Both the position numbers and the translations under genes were made by a program. A stretch of DNA of 32,198 bases from Bacteroidaceae bacterium (lineage in GTDB: Bacteria > Bacteroidota > Bacteroidia > Bacteroidales > Bacteroidaceae): contig JABUUE010000020.1 of assembly GCA_021443335.1 (NCBI GenBank), positions 36,773 through 68,970 of the forward strand, in the 5' to 3' direction. Below, one piece after another: positions 16,841 to 25,785 of the stretch; the stretch's first letter is position 1; each line of letters begins with the position of its first letter. The notes beneath the pieces are model-generated. The model was not told the DNA's origin, made no database searches, and saw only the letters and a program-made list of their open reading frames with translations.

Positions 16841-18652
16841 ATGAACATAGAACAACAAATATTCAACGCAGCACTTGCCGCGGTAAAGGAACTTTACGGA
16901 CAGGAAGTTCCAGCAAGCATGATTCAGATACAAAAGACAAAGAAAGAGTTTGAGGGTTCATTGACTCTCGTAACTTTCCCTTTGCTGAAGACGTCGCGCA
17001 AGAAGCCCGAAGACACAGCACAAGAGATTGGCGATTACTTGAAGCAACACTGTGACGCTGTCGCTGACTTCAATGTTGTGAAAGGCTTCCTCAACATTGT
17101 CATCTCACAAGAGTCATGGCTCACACTGCTCAACGCCATCAATGCCGATGAGCATTTCGGCGAGAAGAAGGCAACGGAAGACAGTCCTTTGGTTATGGTA
17201 GAATACTCTTCACCTAACACCAACAAGCCTCTCCACCTCGGTCATGTGCGCAACAACCTCCTCGGATGGTCGCTCGCAAAGATACAGGAAGCCAACGGCA
17301 ACAAGGTCATCAAGACAAACATCGTCAACGACCGCGGCATACATATCTGCAAGTCTATGCTCGCTTGGCTTAAATGGGGCGAAGGCGTAACACCCGAAGC
17401 TGCAGGCAAAAAGGGCGACCATCTTATCGGCGACTTCTATGTGGCTTTCGACAAGCACTACCGCGCAGAACTGAAGGAACTGATGGCAGGCTACGATGAC
17501 TCTCTTACCGACGACGAGAAGAAAGCTAAGGCAGAGGCAGAATCGCCACTTATGAAGGAGTGTCGCGAGATGCTCGTGAAATGGGAACAGAACGACCCTG
17601 AGGTACGCGCGCTGTGGGAGAAAATGAACAACTGGGTTTATGCCGGTTTCGATGAGACTTACAAAGCACTCGGCGTAGGCTTTGACAAGATATATTACGA
17701 GAGCCAGACATATCTCAAAGGAAAAGCGAAGGTTGAGGAAGGTCTTGCAAAAGGTCTCTTCGAGCGCCACGAGGACAACAGCGTTTGGGCAGACCTCACC
17801 AACGAAGGTCTTGACCAGAAACTCCTTCTCCGCTCCGACGGCACATCTGTATATATGACACAAGACATCGGTACCGCAGAGATGCGCTTCAACGACTACC
17901 CTATCGACAAGATGATTTATGTTGTAGGCAACGAACAGAACTACCACTTCCAGGTGCTCTCTATCCTACTCGACCGTCTCGGTTTCAAATGGGGAAAAGA
18001 GTTAGTACACTTCTCTTACGGAATGGTGGAACTGCCTAACGGTAAGATGAAGAGCCGCGAAGGAACTGTCGTTGACGCAGATGACCTCGTTGCTGCTATG
18101 ATAGACGATGCTTACCAAACATCAGCAGAACTCGGAAAATTTGCTGATATGACCGAAGAGGAGCGCCGCGAGATAGCACGCATCGTAGGTATGGGCGCAT
18201 TGAAATACTTCATCCTCAAAGTTGACGCACGCAAGAATATGCTCTTCAACCCAGAGGAATCCATCGATTTCAATGGCAACACTGGTCCGTTCATCCAATA
18301 CACCTACGCCCGCATCCGTTCTATCCTCCGCAAGGCAGAAGCACAGGGCATCGCCATTTCCGAGACAATCTCTGGCGTTAATCCTAACCAAAAGGAGATA
18401 GAACTCATACAGAAGCTCAACGATTACGCCTCTGTTGTAGAGCAGGCTGGCAAGGATTACTCACCAAGTGGCATAGCAAACTACTGCTACGAACTGACAA
18501 AAGAGTTCAACCAGTATTACCACGACTACACAATCCTTGGAGAATCTGACGAGCAAACCAAGCTCTTCCGCCTATTCCTCGTGAAGAATGTGGCAAAAAC
18601 TATCAAGAACGCAATGGCTCTGTTAGGAATAGAAGTTCCTGAAAGAATGTAG
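16841..18652 (+). CDS. argS: Arginyl-tRNA synthetase
   Basis: Class I synthetase charging tRNA-Arg, cytosolic. The 603-residue protein has an N-terminal tRNA D-loop-binding domain (to about 110), SPNTNKPLHLGHVRNNLLG with the HIGH motif as HLGH (132-135), and a KMSKS-equivalent KMKSREGT near residue 405, a known variant in ArgS. The C-terminal DALR anticodon domain ends ALLGIEVPERM. No frameshift or missing segment. Confidence 0.96.
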   Translation: MNIEQQIFNAALAAVKELYGQEVPASMIQIQKTKKEFEGSLTLVTFPLLKTSRKKPEDTAQEIGDYLKQHCDAVADFNVVKGFLNIVISQESWLTLLNAINADEHFGEKKATEDSPLVMVEYSSPNTNKPLHLGHVRNNLLGWSLAKIQEANGNKVIKTNIVNDRGIHICKSMLAWLKWGEGVTPEAAGKKGDHLIGDFYVAFDKHYRAELKELMAGYDDSLTDDEKKAKAEAESPLMKECREMLVKWEQNDPEVRALWEKMNNWVYAGFDETYKALGVGFDKIYYESQTYLKGKAKVEEGLAKGLFERHEDNSVWADLTNEGLDQKLLLRSDGTSVYMTQDIGTAEMRFNDYPIDKMIYVVGNEQNYHFQVLSILLDRLGFKWGKELVHFSYGMVELPNGKMKSREGTVVDADDLVAAMIDDAYQTSAELGKFADMTEEERREIARIVGMGALKYFILKVDARKNMLFNPEESIDFNGNTGPFIQYTYARIRSILRKAEAQGIAISETISGVNPNQKEIELIQKLNDYASVVEQAGKDYSPSGIANYCYELTKEFNQYYHDYTILGESDEQTKLFRLFLVKNVAKTIKNAMALLGIEVPERM

Positions 18653-18658
18653 TAAAAC

Positions 18659-18769
18659 AAGGAGTTCATGAAGTTCAAGGAGTTGCAAGGAGTTCAAGAC
18701 ATTAGTCTTGATTGATGACTACTTGAAAAAGGTATTGTCTTTGACTTCATGAACTTCTTGAACTCCTTT
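18659..18769. repeat. Large imperfect inverted repeat with nested hairpin between argS and the LtaS-like gene
   Basis: The left side is built of 9-base units like AAGGAGTTC (18659-18695). The right side (18737-18769) is their reverse complement; the outermost 10 bp pair perfectly and the next 8 bp pair after one mismatch. In the loop, TCAAGAC (18694-18700) pairs perfectly with GTCTTGA (18705-18711). No T-run follows, but the folded RNA would be large. It fills nearly the whole 128-base gap. Confidence 0.75.
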
Positions 18770-18780
18770 ATATAAAATAT

Positions 18781-20778
18781 ATGCGAATTATCAGAACTCC
18801 ATTATCTCTGGCGGCAAACCTCATAGCGGTCTTTATCGTATATGAGATTTGCCGCATTGCTTTTATACTTGAGAATTGGTCAATATTCTCAGGCAACATG
18901 TCGTGGCAGTTACTGACTGACATACATAGCGGAAGTTGGAAGTTCGACATATCAGCCATACTTTATACAAACGCGCTGTACATCTTGCTGATGATTATCC
19001 CCTTGCACTACAAGGAGACAGTAATCTGGCAGCGCGTGACAAAATGGATATACCTTGTATGCAACGGAATATGCATAGCAGCAAACCTGTGCGACTGCGT
19101 ATATTTCAGTTACACGGGCAGACGAACCACAGCAACCGTATTCCAAGAGTTCAGCAACGAGAATAATTTAGGTACGGTATTTGGAGTGGAATTCCTCAGA
19201 CACTGGTATCTTGTTCTGCTCTTTATCCTGCTAATGTGGGGATTATGGAAGTGTTATAAAGCTCCCCAACCGCCTAAGGGGGAGGCTGACAAACGCGCTC
19301 CCAGCTTAATTAATTCCCCCTTTAGGGGGTTAGGTGGCCGATGGTTAGCGGGCTACTACATCGTTCATCTGATAGTGTTTGCACTTACCATTCCGCTTTG
19401 CGTAGCAGGTATGCGAGGAGGTTTCACCACTGCTGTCAGACCTATAACCATCAGCAATGCAAACCAGTATGCCGACCGTCCGCAAGAGGCTGCCATAGTT
19501 CTCAACACGCCATTCTCGTTGATTAGAACCTTCGACAAAAAGATTTTCGAAGAGGTAAACTATATGCCAATGGCAGAAGCGGAGAAGATATACTCCCCTG
19601 TTCATACTCCTGCCGACAGCATTATAGCCAAGCAGAAAAACATCGTTATACTGATTGTAGAAAGTTTCGGCAGGGAATATATCGGAGGTTATAACGACTG
19701 GCTTGAAGACGGCAATTACAAAGGCTATACTCCTTTTGTTGATTCGCTGATGCAGAAGAGCCTGACCTTCAAATACTCTTACTGCAACGGTCGAAAGAGC
19801 ATCGACGGAATGCCGAGCATTCTCTCCTCTATCCCGATGTTTGTTGAGCCTTTCTTCCTCACCCCTGCCTCAATGAACAATGTCAGCGGCATCGCCAACG
19901 AGCTCAAATCGTGCGGTTATTACTCTGCGTTCTTCCACGGAGCAGAGAATGGTTCAATGGGTTTCCAAGCATTCGCAAGGACAACAGGCTTCGATGATTA
20001 CTTCGGCAGGACGGAGTTTAACCAAGACAAACGCTTTAATGGCGACGCAGACTTCGATGGAACTTGGGCGATATGGGACGAGCCGTTCCTGCAGTACTAC
20101 GCTCTGACAATGAGCAACTTCAAGCAACCTTTCGTCTCCGCACTGTTCACTGCCTCCTCACATCATCCCTATGTTGTGCCAGAGAAATACAAAGACACCT
20201 TTAAGGAGGAAGGAATCATCATACACAAGTGCATAAGATATACCGACTATGCCATAAAGAGATTCTTTGAAACAGCGAAAAAACAGCCGTGGTATAACAA
20301 CACAATCTTCGTACTGACAAGTGACCATACAAATCTTTCAGACCACGATTACTACCAGACCGACCTCGGCGGCTTCTGCTCTCCTATAATATTCTTTGAC
20401 CCTAATGGCGAAATGGAGAATGGAATGAAAGATGCCATCGCACAGCAGATAGACATTATGCCAACATTGCTGAACTATTTAGGATACAAGAAGCCTTATA
20501 TAGCCTTTGGGAAAGACCTTATAAACACTCCAGAAAAAGACTGCTGGGCAGTAAACTACCTGAACGGAATATACCAATATGTTAAGGGCAACTATCTGCT
20601 GCAGTTTGACGGCAAGCAGACAACAGCCGTATATGATTTCAAAAACGACCTATTGCTGAAAAAGAATCTGAAAGGAAAAGTCGAGGAACAAACGGCAATG
20701 GAAAAAGAGCTGAAGTCAATCATTCAGCAATATATGTTCCGAATGATTCACAATAAACTCAACGTAACTATTGATTAA
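18781..20778 (+). CDS. LtaS-like sulfatase-fold phosphotransferase, membrane bound
   Basis: Predicted inner-membrane enzyme with a periplasmic alkaline-phosphatase/sulfatase domain, like lipoteichoic acid synthase or OpgB-type phosphoglycerol/phosphoethanolamine transferases. The 665-residue protein has about five membrane helices in the first 215 residues. The catalytic domain includes Glu294 (VESFGREYIGG), Ser340 in NGRKSIDGMPS at the position of the LtaS nucleophilic Thr, His in ASSHHPYVVP and Asp-His in LTSDHTNLSDH. Lipoteichoic acid is not expected in a Gram-negative, so it more likely decorates a surface glycan or lipid (inferred). Residues about 161-187 are an extra hydrophilic stretch (APQPPKGEA through SPFRGLGGR) between two membrane helices, encoded by a palindromic repeat. 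A GT4 gene follows. Confidence 0.85.
   Translation: MRIIRTPLSLAANLIAVFIVYEICRIAFILENWSIFSGNMSWQLLTDIHSGSWKFDISAILYTNALYILLMIIPLHYKETVIWQRVTKWIYLVCNGICIAANLCDCVYFSYTGRRTTATVFQEFSNENNLGTVFGVEFLRHWYLVLLFILLMWGLWKCYKAPQPPKGEADKRAPSLINSPFRGLGGRWLAGYYIVHLIVFALTIPLCVAGMRGGFTTAVRPITISNANQYADRPQEAAIVLNTPFSLIRTFDKKIFEEVNYMPMAEAEKIYSPVHTPADSIIAKQKNIVILIVESFGREYIGGYNDWLEDGNYKGYTPFVDSLMQKSLTFKYSYCNGRKSIDGMPSILSSIPMFVEPFFLTPASMNNVSGIANELKSCGYYSAFFHGAENGSMGFQAFARTTGFDDYFGRTEFNQDKRFNGDADFDGTWAIWDEPFLQYYALTMSNFKQPFVSALFTASSHHPYVVPEKYKDTFKEEGIIIHKCIRYTDYAIKRFFETAKKQPWYNNTIFVLTSDHTNLSDHDYYQTDLGGFCSPIIFFDPNGEMENGMKDAIAQQIDIMPTLLNYLGYKKPYIAFGKDLINTPEKDCWAVNYLNGIYQYVKGNYLLQFDGKQTTAVYDFKNDLLLKKNLKGKVEEQTAMEKELKSIIQQYMFRMIHNKLNVTID
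19261..19341 (+). repeat. GC-rich palindromic element inserted in frame
   Basis: About 81 bases with inverted ends. CCCAACCGCCTAAGGGGGA near the left matches the reverse complement of TCCCCCTTTAGGGGGTTAGG near the right, with few differences. It contributes about 27 codons (APQPPKG through SPFRGLGG) to the LtaS-like gene without breaking the frame. The core is shared with 26059-26107. Confidence 0.75.
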
Positions 20779-20851
20779 TGGTAAATGATTAATTATTAAT
20801 TCGGGGCGAAGAAACACCGCATTAACCAATAATCATTAATAAATAATCAAT
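20770..20851. repeat. Long imperfect inverted repeat after the LtaS-like gene
   Basis: ATTGATTA (20770-20777) pairs with TAATCAAT (20844-20851). Pairing continues through AT-rich arms of about 35 bases to a CGG/CCG tip near 20803-20818. The left arm includes the last codons and stop of the LtaS-like gene, so it may act as a terminator or 3'-end stabiliser. It contains ATGGTAAATGATTA, found again at two later gene ends. Confidence 0.65.
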
Positions 20852-20858
20852 CCTTAAA

Positions 20859-22031
20859 ATGAATCTCTTATTCCTCATAAGCCGATTTCTTGACGGAGGC
20901 ATAGACACCGTCCTTGTGGAAGTTCTGCGAATGCTTGCAGAAGACAAGCACTACAACATCACACTCGCCATTTCTGTAAGAATGAATGAGTTAGAGGTCT
21001 ATCACTCCCGACTGCCAAAGAATATCAAAGTAGAATATCTTGTCAGTTCGCCAACACTCTGCAACACAAAGATACGTCGTTTCAAAAAGCAGAGTAACCC
21101 CGCCGAGAAAGTGTTAGACGAGATAATCATCAATCCTTTCAGAAGACATCTACAGCAGAATGCTCTCAACCGCCTTGTTGCAAACAACGATGTGATAATA
21201 GATTTTGACGCATGCCACACAGCATTCCTCAGAAAATGCAGCAAACCAACATTCGCTTGGATTCACTTCAGTCTTCAGAAACTCCTTGAGCAAAACAAGC
21301 GAAGAACACAGAGAATAGCTAAACGCCTAAGGCAATACGATAAGGTAGTGCTCATCTGCAAGGCGATGAAAGAAGAGGCAGACAACCTTTATCCAGAACT
21401 TAAAGACAAGACTGTATCAATCTACAACGCCCTTGATGTTGACGCATTAAAGCGCAGGGCAACAGAGGAAATCAACTGCAACTTCCGATATATCCTTGCC
21501 GTAGAACGTCTTGAAGAATCACAAAAAGACCTTTCCACTCTGCTCAAGGCTTACTCCATTTTGGATATTCCCGAACACCTTATTATAATAGGAAAAGGAA
21601 AAGACGAACAGAAACTGAAAGACTATGCGGAAAGCTTAGGACTGGCAGTAAGCAATGACACTGACAAAGAGGCAAGAGTTCACTTCCTGGGCTTCCAATC
21701 AAATCCGCACTCATGGATGGCGCGCGCCTCATTGTTAGTACACAGCGCAAAGTTTGAAGGTTTCGGCCTCGCAATTGCCGAAGCCCTTTTGCTCGGTCTG
21801 CCTATTGTTGCGACAGACTGTCCCGTGGGACCGAACGAGATATTAGACAATGGAAAAGCGGGATTGCTCACACCTGTTGGTGACGCAAAGGCAATGGCAG
21901 ACGCAATACAACATCTGATAAACGACGAAAAACTTAGAGAAAACATTCTCATCCACGCGAAGGAACATGGCAAGAATTTCACTAAAGAAACCGTAAAACA
22001 ACAGTTGGATAAGTTAATGCCCCTTACTTAG
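20859..22031 (+). CDS. GT4-family glycosyltransferase
   Basis: Retaining GT-B glycosyltransferase, cytosolic or membrane-associated, building a surface glycan from an NDP-sugar. The 390-residue protein starts MNLLFLISRFLDGGIDTVLV, where the Gly-rich acceptor loop of GT4 enzymes is expected. The C-terminal half has ILAVERLEESQKDLSTLLKA, IIIGKGKDEQKL, VHFLGFQSNPHSWM and the EX7E motif EGFGLAIAE that binds the nucleotide sugar. Donor and acceptor cannot be read from sequence. Its last 18 bases overlap the 3' end of a convergent GT2 gene. Confidence 0.92.
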   Translation: MNLLFLISRFLDGGIDTVLVEVLRMLAEDKHYNITLAISVRMNELEVYHSRLPKNIKVEYLVSSPTLCNTKIRRFKKQSNPAEKVLDEIIINPFRRHLQQNALNRLVANNDVIIDFDACHTAFLRKCSKPTFAWIHFSLQKLLEQNKRRTQRIAKRLRQYDKVVLICKAMKEEADNLYPELKDKTVSIYNALDVDALKRRATEEINCNFRYILAVERLEESQKDLSTLLKAYSILDIPEHLIIIGKGKDEQKLKDYAESLGLAVSNDTDKEARVHFLGFQSNPHSWMARASLLVHSAKFEGFGLAIAEALLLGLPIVATDCPVGPNEILDNGKAGLLTPVGDAKAMADAIQHLINDEKLRENILIHAKEHGKNFTKETVKQQLDKLMPLT

Positions 22032-22973
22032 CCTTCGCTCTATCCACCAATATCCCAACCATTTCTTAAGATACAATTTCAAGACATAAAAAGGAAAATG
22101 GACATAAAACCACCAACAGTCTTTGAAATTGCGATAGAATATGCTGATTACCTTCTGGCGGTCTGACTCTGTGGCACCAAGCTGCTTGAAGCATCTATCC
22201 TTAAACGAATGATACATTGATTTATAGAGAATGTGTCGCACATGATTGAAAGTGCTTTTCTTTATCTTCTCTCTTGCCACATAAGGCCTCAGCACAGAAA
22301 AGAATTTTGTAAGATGCACATCAAACCAGTTATAATCAACCTTATTTGACGGCAGTTTAATATTGTGGAAGAAATCTCCTCGTTCCACATACACGTTCTC
22401 TCTCTCATTAAACAATCTGAAACACCAGTCCAACTGCATAAAGCAAGAGTCTATCGCCATCGTTTTGTCGGACAAGGCGTCCCATGTTTCTTTCCAATAC
22501 ACATGAGTACCTATCCAAGTGAGATTCCATTCCGCCGCATATACCATCTCGTCCATTGAATGGCATATCTGTTCCTTTCTCGCCTTACCATTCAGGAACA
22601 CCGCCGTCGGTTTTGTGGCATAATGCTCCTGCGCAAACGTCAGATAAGTGTTGATAGCCTCATCTGTTAGAACAGTGTAGTCATTGAGAAGTTTCAGCAT
22701 CTTACCATTAGCAAGAGAAAGCACCTTTATAAAGTTCAGCTCGCCACCAACACCTAAATTCTCCTTGTTGCGATTGTAAATAATACCTTTCTGTGTGGCG
22801 ACATACTTCTCCACGACCTCTTGCGTGTTGTCAGTAGAGGCATTATCCGAAACAACGACCTCTATAAGCTCACTGTCATAATATTTGGAGGAGAATATTG
22901 CGTCAAGGCATTTATCCAGACAAGCCGCCCTGTTCTTTGTTGGGATACAGAAAGAGAGAACTGTTACCGCCAT
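22014..22973 (-). CDS. GT2-family glycosyltransferase, divergent metal motif
   Basis: GT-A fold inverting glycosyltransferase, last gene of the minus-strand sugar operon. The 319-residue protein begins VLSFCIPTKNRAACLDKCL and has VVVSDNASTDNTQEV and NKENLGVGGELNF, all typical of family 2. Where the DXD or DDD metal motif is expected the sequence reads LLNDYTVL, so the usual acidic pair is reduced to one Asp. The C-terminal region is basic and aromatic, with a membrane-associating stretch (WWFYVHFPFYVLKLYLKKW). It overlaps the upstream GT2 gene by 10 bases, suggesting coupled translation. Donor unknown. Confidence 0.88.
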   Translation of the reverse strand: MAVTVLSFCIPTKNRAACLDKCLDAIFSSKYYDSELIEVVVSDNASTDNTQEVVEKYVATQKGIIYNRNKENLGVGGELNFIKVLSLANGKMLKLLNDYTVLTDEAINTYLTFAQEHYATKPTAVFLNGKARKEQICHSMDEMVYAAEWNLTWIGTHVYWKETWDALSDKTMAIDSCFMQLDWCFRLFNERENVYVERGDFFHNIKLPSNKVDYNWFDVHLTKFFSVLRPYVAREKIKKSTFNHVRHILYKSMYHSFKDRCFKQLGATESDRQKVISIFYRNFKDCWWFYVHFPFYVLKLYLKKWLGYWWIERRLSKGH

Positions 22974-23986
22974 ACTTTTTTATAAGTTATTCCGAAGAAG
23001 GTAAAAATCTTTATCTTCTTTCCAGACACATATTCGTTTCTTATATCGAAAAACATACGGAAGAAACCAACGATTTTCTTTGACAATGTCTTTCGTTTAA
23101 CTTGTCTCTGCAGCTCCTCTGGAAGAAGATTATATATTTCGACAAAATAGTTTGGAGCAACTTTTATCAACTCCAACATATATTGTTTCAGGTCTTCCTC
23201 GCTCCTGCATATATCCTCATAATGTATGGCAGTGTCCATACATTCAACCTTCAACCTATCGTCACTCAAAAGAGACAACACATTTGAGAATCCCAACAGC
23301 CACGTTGTGTCTCGTCTTCTCGCCAAGACAAACTTCTTCGAAGCGCCTCTTGTATATGAATTATTGGAAGTATGGTCTTCAAAATGCAGACCGTTGAAGA
23401 CTATAGGCTTGTCGCAAACAGTAATCTTGCGGTTATGCTCTATGGCATATATTGTCAAGCACGACTGCGAAAACATAGTATAAATGGCATCATACATCGC
23501 CATAAGCACACTATTGGTAATCAACGAGGTCTTGTAAATGCCGGCAGGAACAAAGGTGAGTTGCATTATCTGATGCTGTTTCTTCCCACGACTCTCCTTG
23601 TCCGGGAAAATATAATCTGCCAAACAAATAATATCTGCGCCTTGGTTAGCAGCCTCTTCAACCTGATTCCAATGGGTGAAATCGTATTTGTCATCGTCAG
23701 CTATTACCCACACATACTCTTTTCCGCAAGCAGCTCCCATCTCGTATGCGCGACAGATATTGGCATTTCCACCAATATTGACACCATGTCTCACATGCGT
23801 CAGATTAGGATACTTGGCACAATATTCCTCTATCAGTTCGTAAGTTCCATCTGTAGAGGCATTGTCAAGAATCGTAATCGCATATTCTTTCACGGGAGAC
23901 TCCTCTGAAAAAAACTGGTCTAATGTTCTTTTCAGATAGTGTTTTCTATTGTAAGTAATAAGAAATATCGCTAAACGCTCTTTCAT
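22964..23986 (-). CDS. GT2-family glycosyltransferase
   Basis: Inverting GT-A glycosyltransferase of 340 residues. The N-terminus AIFLITYNRKHYLKRTLDQF, then ITILDNASTDGT, HGVNIGGNANICRAYEMG and a full DXD-type motif VIADDDKYD, show an intact family 2 catalytic domain. A possible GTG seven codons upstream (24007) overlaps the preceding gene. The ATG at 23986 lies 8 bases after that gene's stop and fits family N-termini (MKERLAIFLITYN). It is a candidate for transferring the CDP-linked sugar made by the upstream genes, but sequence alone does not tell. Confidence 0.9.
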   Translation of the reverse strand: MKERLAIFLITYNRKHYLKRTLDQFFSEESPVKEYAITILDNASTDGTYELIEEYCAKYPNLTHVRHGVNIGGNANICRAYEMGAACGKEYVWVIADDDKYDFTHWNQVEEAANQGADIICLADYIFPDKESRGKKQHQIMQLTFVPAGIYKTSLITNSVLMAMYDAIYTMFSQSCLTIYAIEHNRKITVCDKPIVFNGLHFEDHTSNNSYTRGASKKFVLARRRDTTWLLGFSNVLSLLSDDRLKVECMDTAIHYEDICRSEEDLKQYMLELIKVAPNYFVEIYNLLPEELQRQVKRKTLSKKIVGFFRMFFDIRNEYVSGKKIKIFTFFGITYKKVWR

Positions 23987-23994
23987 ATCTAAAC

Positions 23995-25785
23995 TCAATA
24001 TATGCACTGTTTTTGCAACTCATCATCCATAAAAGGAGCCATCTTTTCCAATGGAGCAGAACTCATCTTACCTGTTGCCTTATCCAAGAAAGATGCGGAC
24101 TTAGGGAAGAGCGTCTGCTCTGGATGCATGTGTACCTCACAAATCATTGGGCCACGGCTGTTGAGCGTTCTCTTTATGGCATCATGCAATGCCTGTCCAT
24201 TCTCGCTTACACTCGTATAAGGTATGCCGTATGCAGCGGCAATCATCTCAAGATTAGGGCATACGACACCACTTTCAGGATTGCTTCCAGTGAAGTGTCC
24301 TTTGAAGAAACTCTTCTGTGTTGTCTTTATGGCAAGGTAGCCCTCGTTCTCAAGTACGAAGATTTTCAGCGGCATATTATATGTGATAAGCGTCTGCAAC
24401 TCCTGAATATTCATCTGCAAACTGCCATCACCGGTAACAAGAACAGTCCTACCATTCTTGTTTGAAGTAACAGCGCCTATTGCGGCAGGCAGGTCGTAGC
24501 CCATTGCCGCGCATCCTTGATTGGCAAACACACGCACACCCTTATTCACCTTCATCGCCTGATAGGTACAAGTGTAGGCTGTTCCATTGCCTGTTACACA
24601 CACATCACCATCCTTCAACTGCTTAAACAACTCATCTGCAAACTTATATGAGTTAGTATAGCCCTCACAGTCAGGATTATCGTCAAAGAGAGTTGGCAAC
24701 TTTGCCTCTATCTCTCTGCCCCAAGCAATCCAGGCATCGGCCCTTGAGGGCTGGAGGGCAAGCATTTTGTCGATAAACTCTGACAAGTTGCAATGTATCT
24801 GCATGTCAATATTAAGCGTTGGCTTCTGCATCTCTGCCTGGTCTATATCGACCATCACCTTGTATGCCTTAGGCGCAAGCAGGTCGTAAGCGTAACTTAC
24901 CTGACGAATGCTCAATCGAGTGCCAAGCACGATCAGCAGGTCAGAGTTCTGAACCATAATATTACCTATGCGGTCGCCGCAGATACCTGGCTTACCGAAA
25001 CACAGAGGATGGTCGTGCCAGATAATATCCGAGCCGCTAATAGCCGTAACAACAGGGATATTAAGTTGTTCGGCAAGGCGTATAAACTCTGCCTCCCTCT
25101 TAGCGAGTCGCACTCCATTGCCCACATATATCACCGGACTTTTCGCCGTCTTTATCCTCTCTGTCAACTGCGCTATCTGCTGGTCAACAAGCTCATGGTT
25201 AACAGGGTCAGCCAGTTCAGAAGGGTCAAACTCCCTGAATTTCGTCTCATCAACCATTGCCCCTTGAACATCCAAAGGGATATCCAACCAAACAGGTCCT
25301 GGTCGGCCATCAAGGGCTATGGCAACAGCCTTGTCCAGTTCGTACTTGATGTCAAGAGGATCATATATAGTCTTAGCGTACTTCGTTATGGGAGTTACAA
25401 TAGACACAATATCAGCCTCCTGGTCGCCCAACTGCCGCAGATTCAACTCAGGATAAGAATGCTTATATGTGGAAGTCTTAATCTGTCCGGAAATATAAAG
25501 TCCTGGGATAGAGTCAAGATACTGACCGAGCACACCAGTTATTGCATTTGTTCCGCCAGGACCAGTTGTAACATTTGTAACACACAGTTGTCCGCAAGTG
25601 CGATAATAACCTTCTGCCGCAATAGCAGAAGCCTGTTCGTGGTGATTGCATATATAAGAAAGCCCCTCTGTATGTCCTATCGAGTCATTCAAGTGCATAG
25701 CACCACCACCAGTAACAAGAAAACAATGCTTGATGTTGTGTCTGTCAACAAGATGTTGAAACACGAAGTCAGAAACCTTTATCAT
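23995..25785 (-). CDS. Thiamine-diphosphate enzyme, acetolactate-synthase-like (YerE-type candidate)
   Basis: The 596-residue protein has the three-domain ThDP decarboxylase/synthase layout. The catalytic Glu50 is in NHHEQASAIAAEGYYR, LDSIPGLYISGQI (90-102) matches the acetohydroxyacid synthase flavin region, and the ThDP-Mg motif runs from GDGS (452-455) to Asn480. Housekeeping acetolactate synthases are not normally found inside sugar operons. Its position between CDP-sugar enzymes and glycosyltransferases resembles Yersinia YerE, which adds a pyruvate-derived two-carbon unit to C4 of CDP-4-keto-3,6-dideoxyglucose. Its start overlaps the reductase stop by 4 bases (ATGA). Alternative: a ThDP enzyme acting on another keto-sugar. 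The specific YerE role is inferred. Confidence 0.85.
   Translation of the reverse strand: MIKVSDFVFQHLVDRHNIKHCFLVTGGGAMHLNDSIGHTEGLSYICNHHEQASAIAAEGYYRTCGQLCVTNVTTGPGGTNAITGVLGQYLDSIPGLYISGQIKTSTYKHSYPELNLRQLGDQEADIVSIVTPITKYAKTIYDPLDIKYELDKAVAIALDGRPGPVWLDIPLDVQGAMVDETKFREFDPSELADPVNHELVDQQIAQLTERIKTAKSPVIYVGNGVRLAKREAEFIRLAEQLNIPVVTAISGSDIIWHDHPLCFGKPGICGDRIGNIMVQNSDLLIVLGTRLSIRQVSYAYDLLAPKAYKVMVDIDQAEMQKPTLNIDMQIHCNLSEFIDKMLALQPSRADAWIAWGREIEAKLPTLFDDNPDCEGYTNSYKFADELFKQLKDGDVCVTGNGTAYTCTYQAMKVNKGVRVFANQGCAAMGYDLPAAIGAVTSNKNGRTVLVTGDGSLQMNIQELQTLITYNMPLKIFVLENEGYLAIKTTQKSFFKGHFTGSNPESGVVCPNLEMIAAAYGIPYTSVSENGQALHDAIKRTLNSRGPMICEVHMHPEQTLFPKSASFLDKATGKMSSAPLEKMAPFMDDELQKQCIY

Noticed and set aside
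16841..18652. Missing KMSKS motif in ArgS as a defect
   Set aside because: KMKSR in this place is a normal variation in arginyl-tRNA synthetases; the rest of the enzyme is complete.
18653..18780. Standard intrinsic terminator after argS
   Set aside because: The stem is long but no T-run follows on the plus strand, so I list it only as an inverted repeat.
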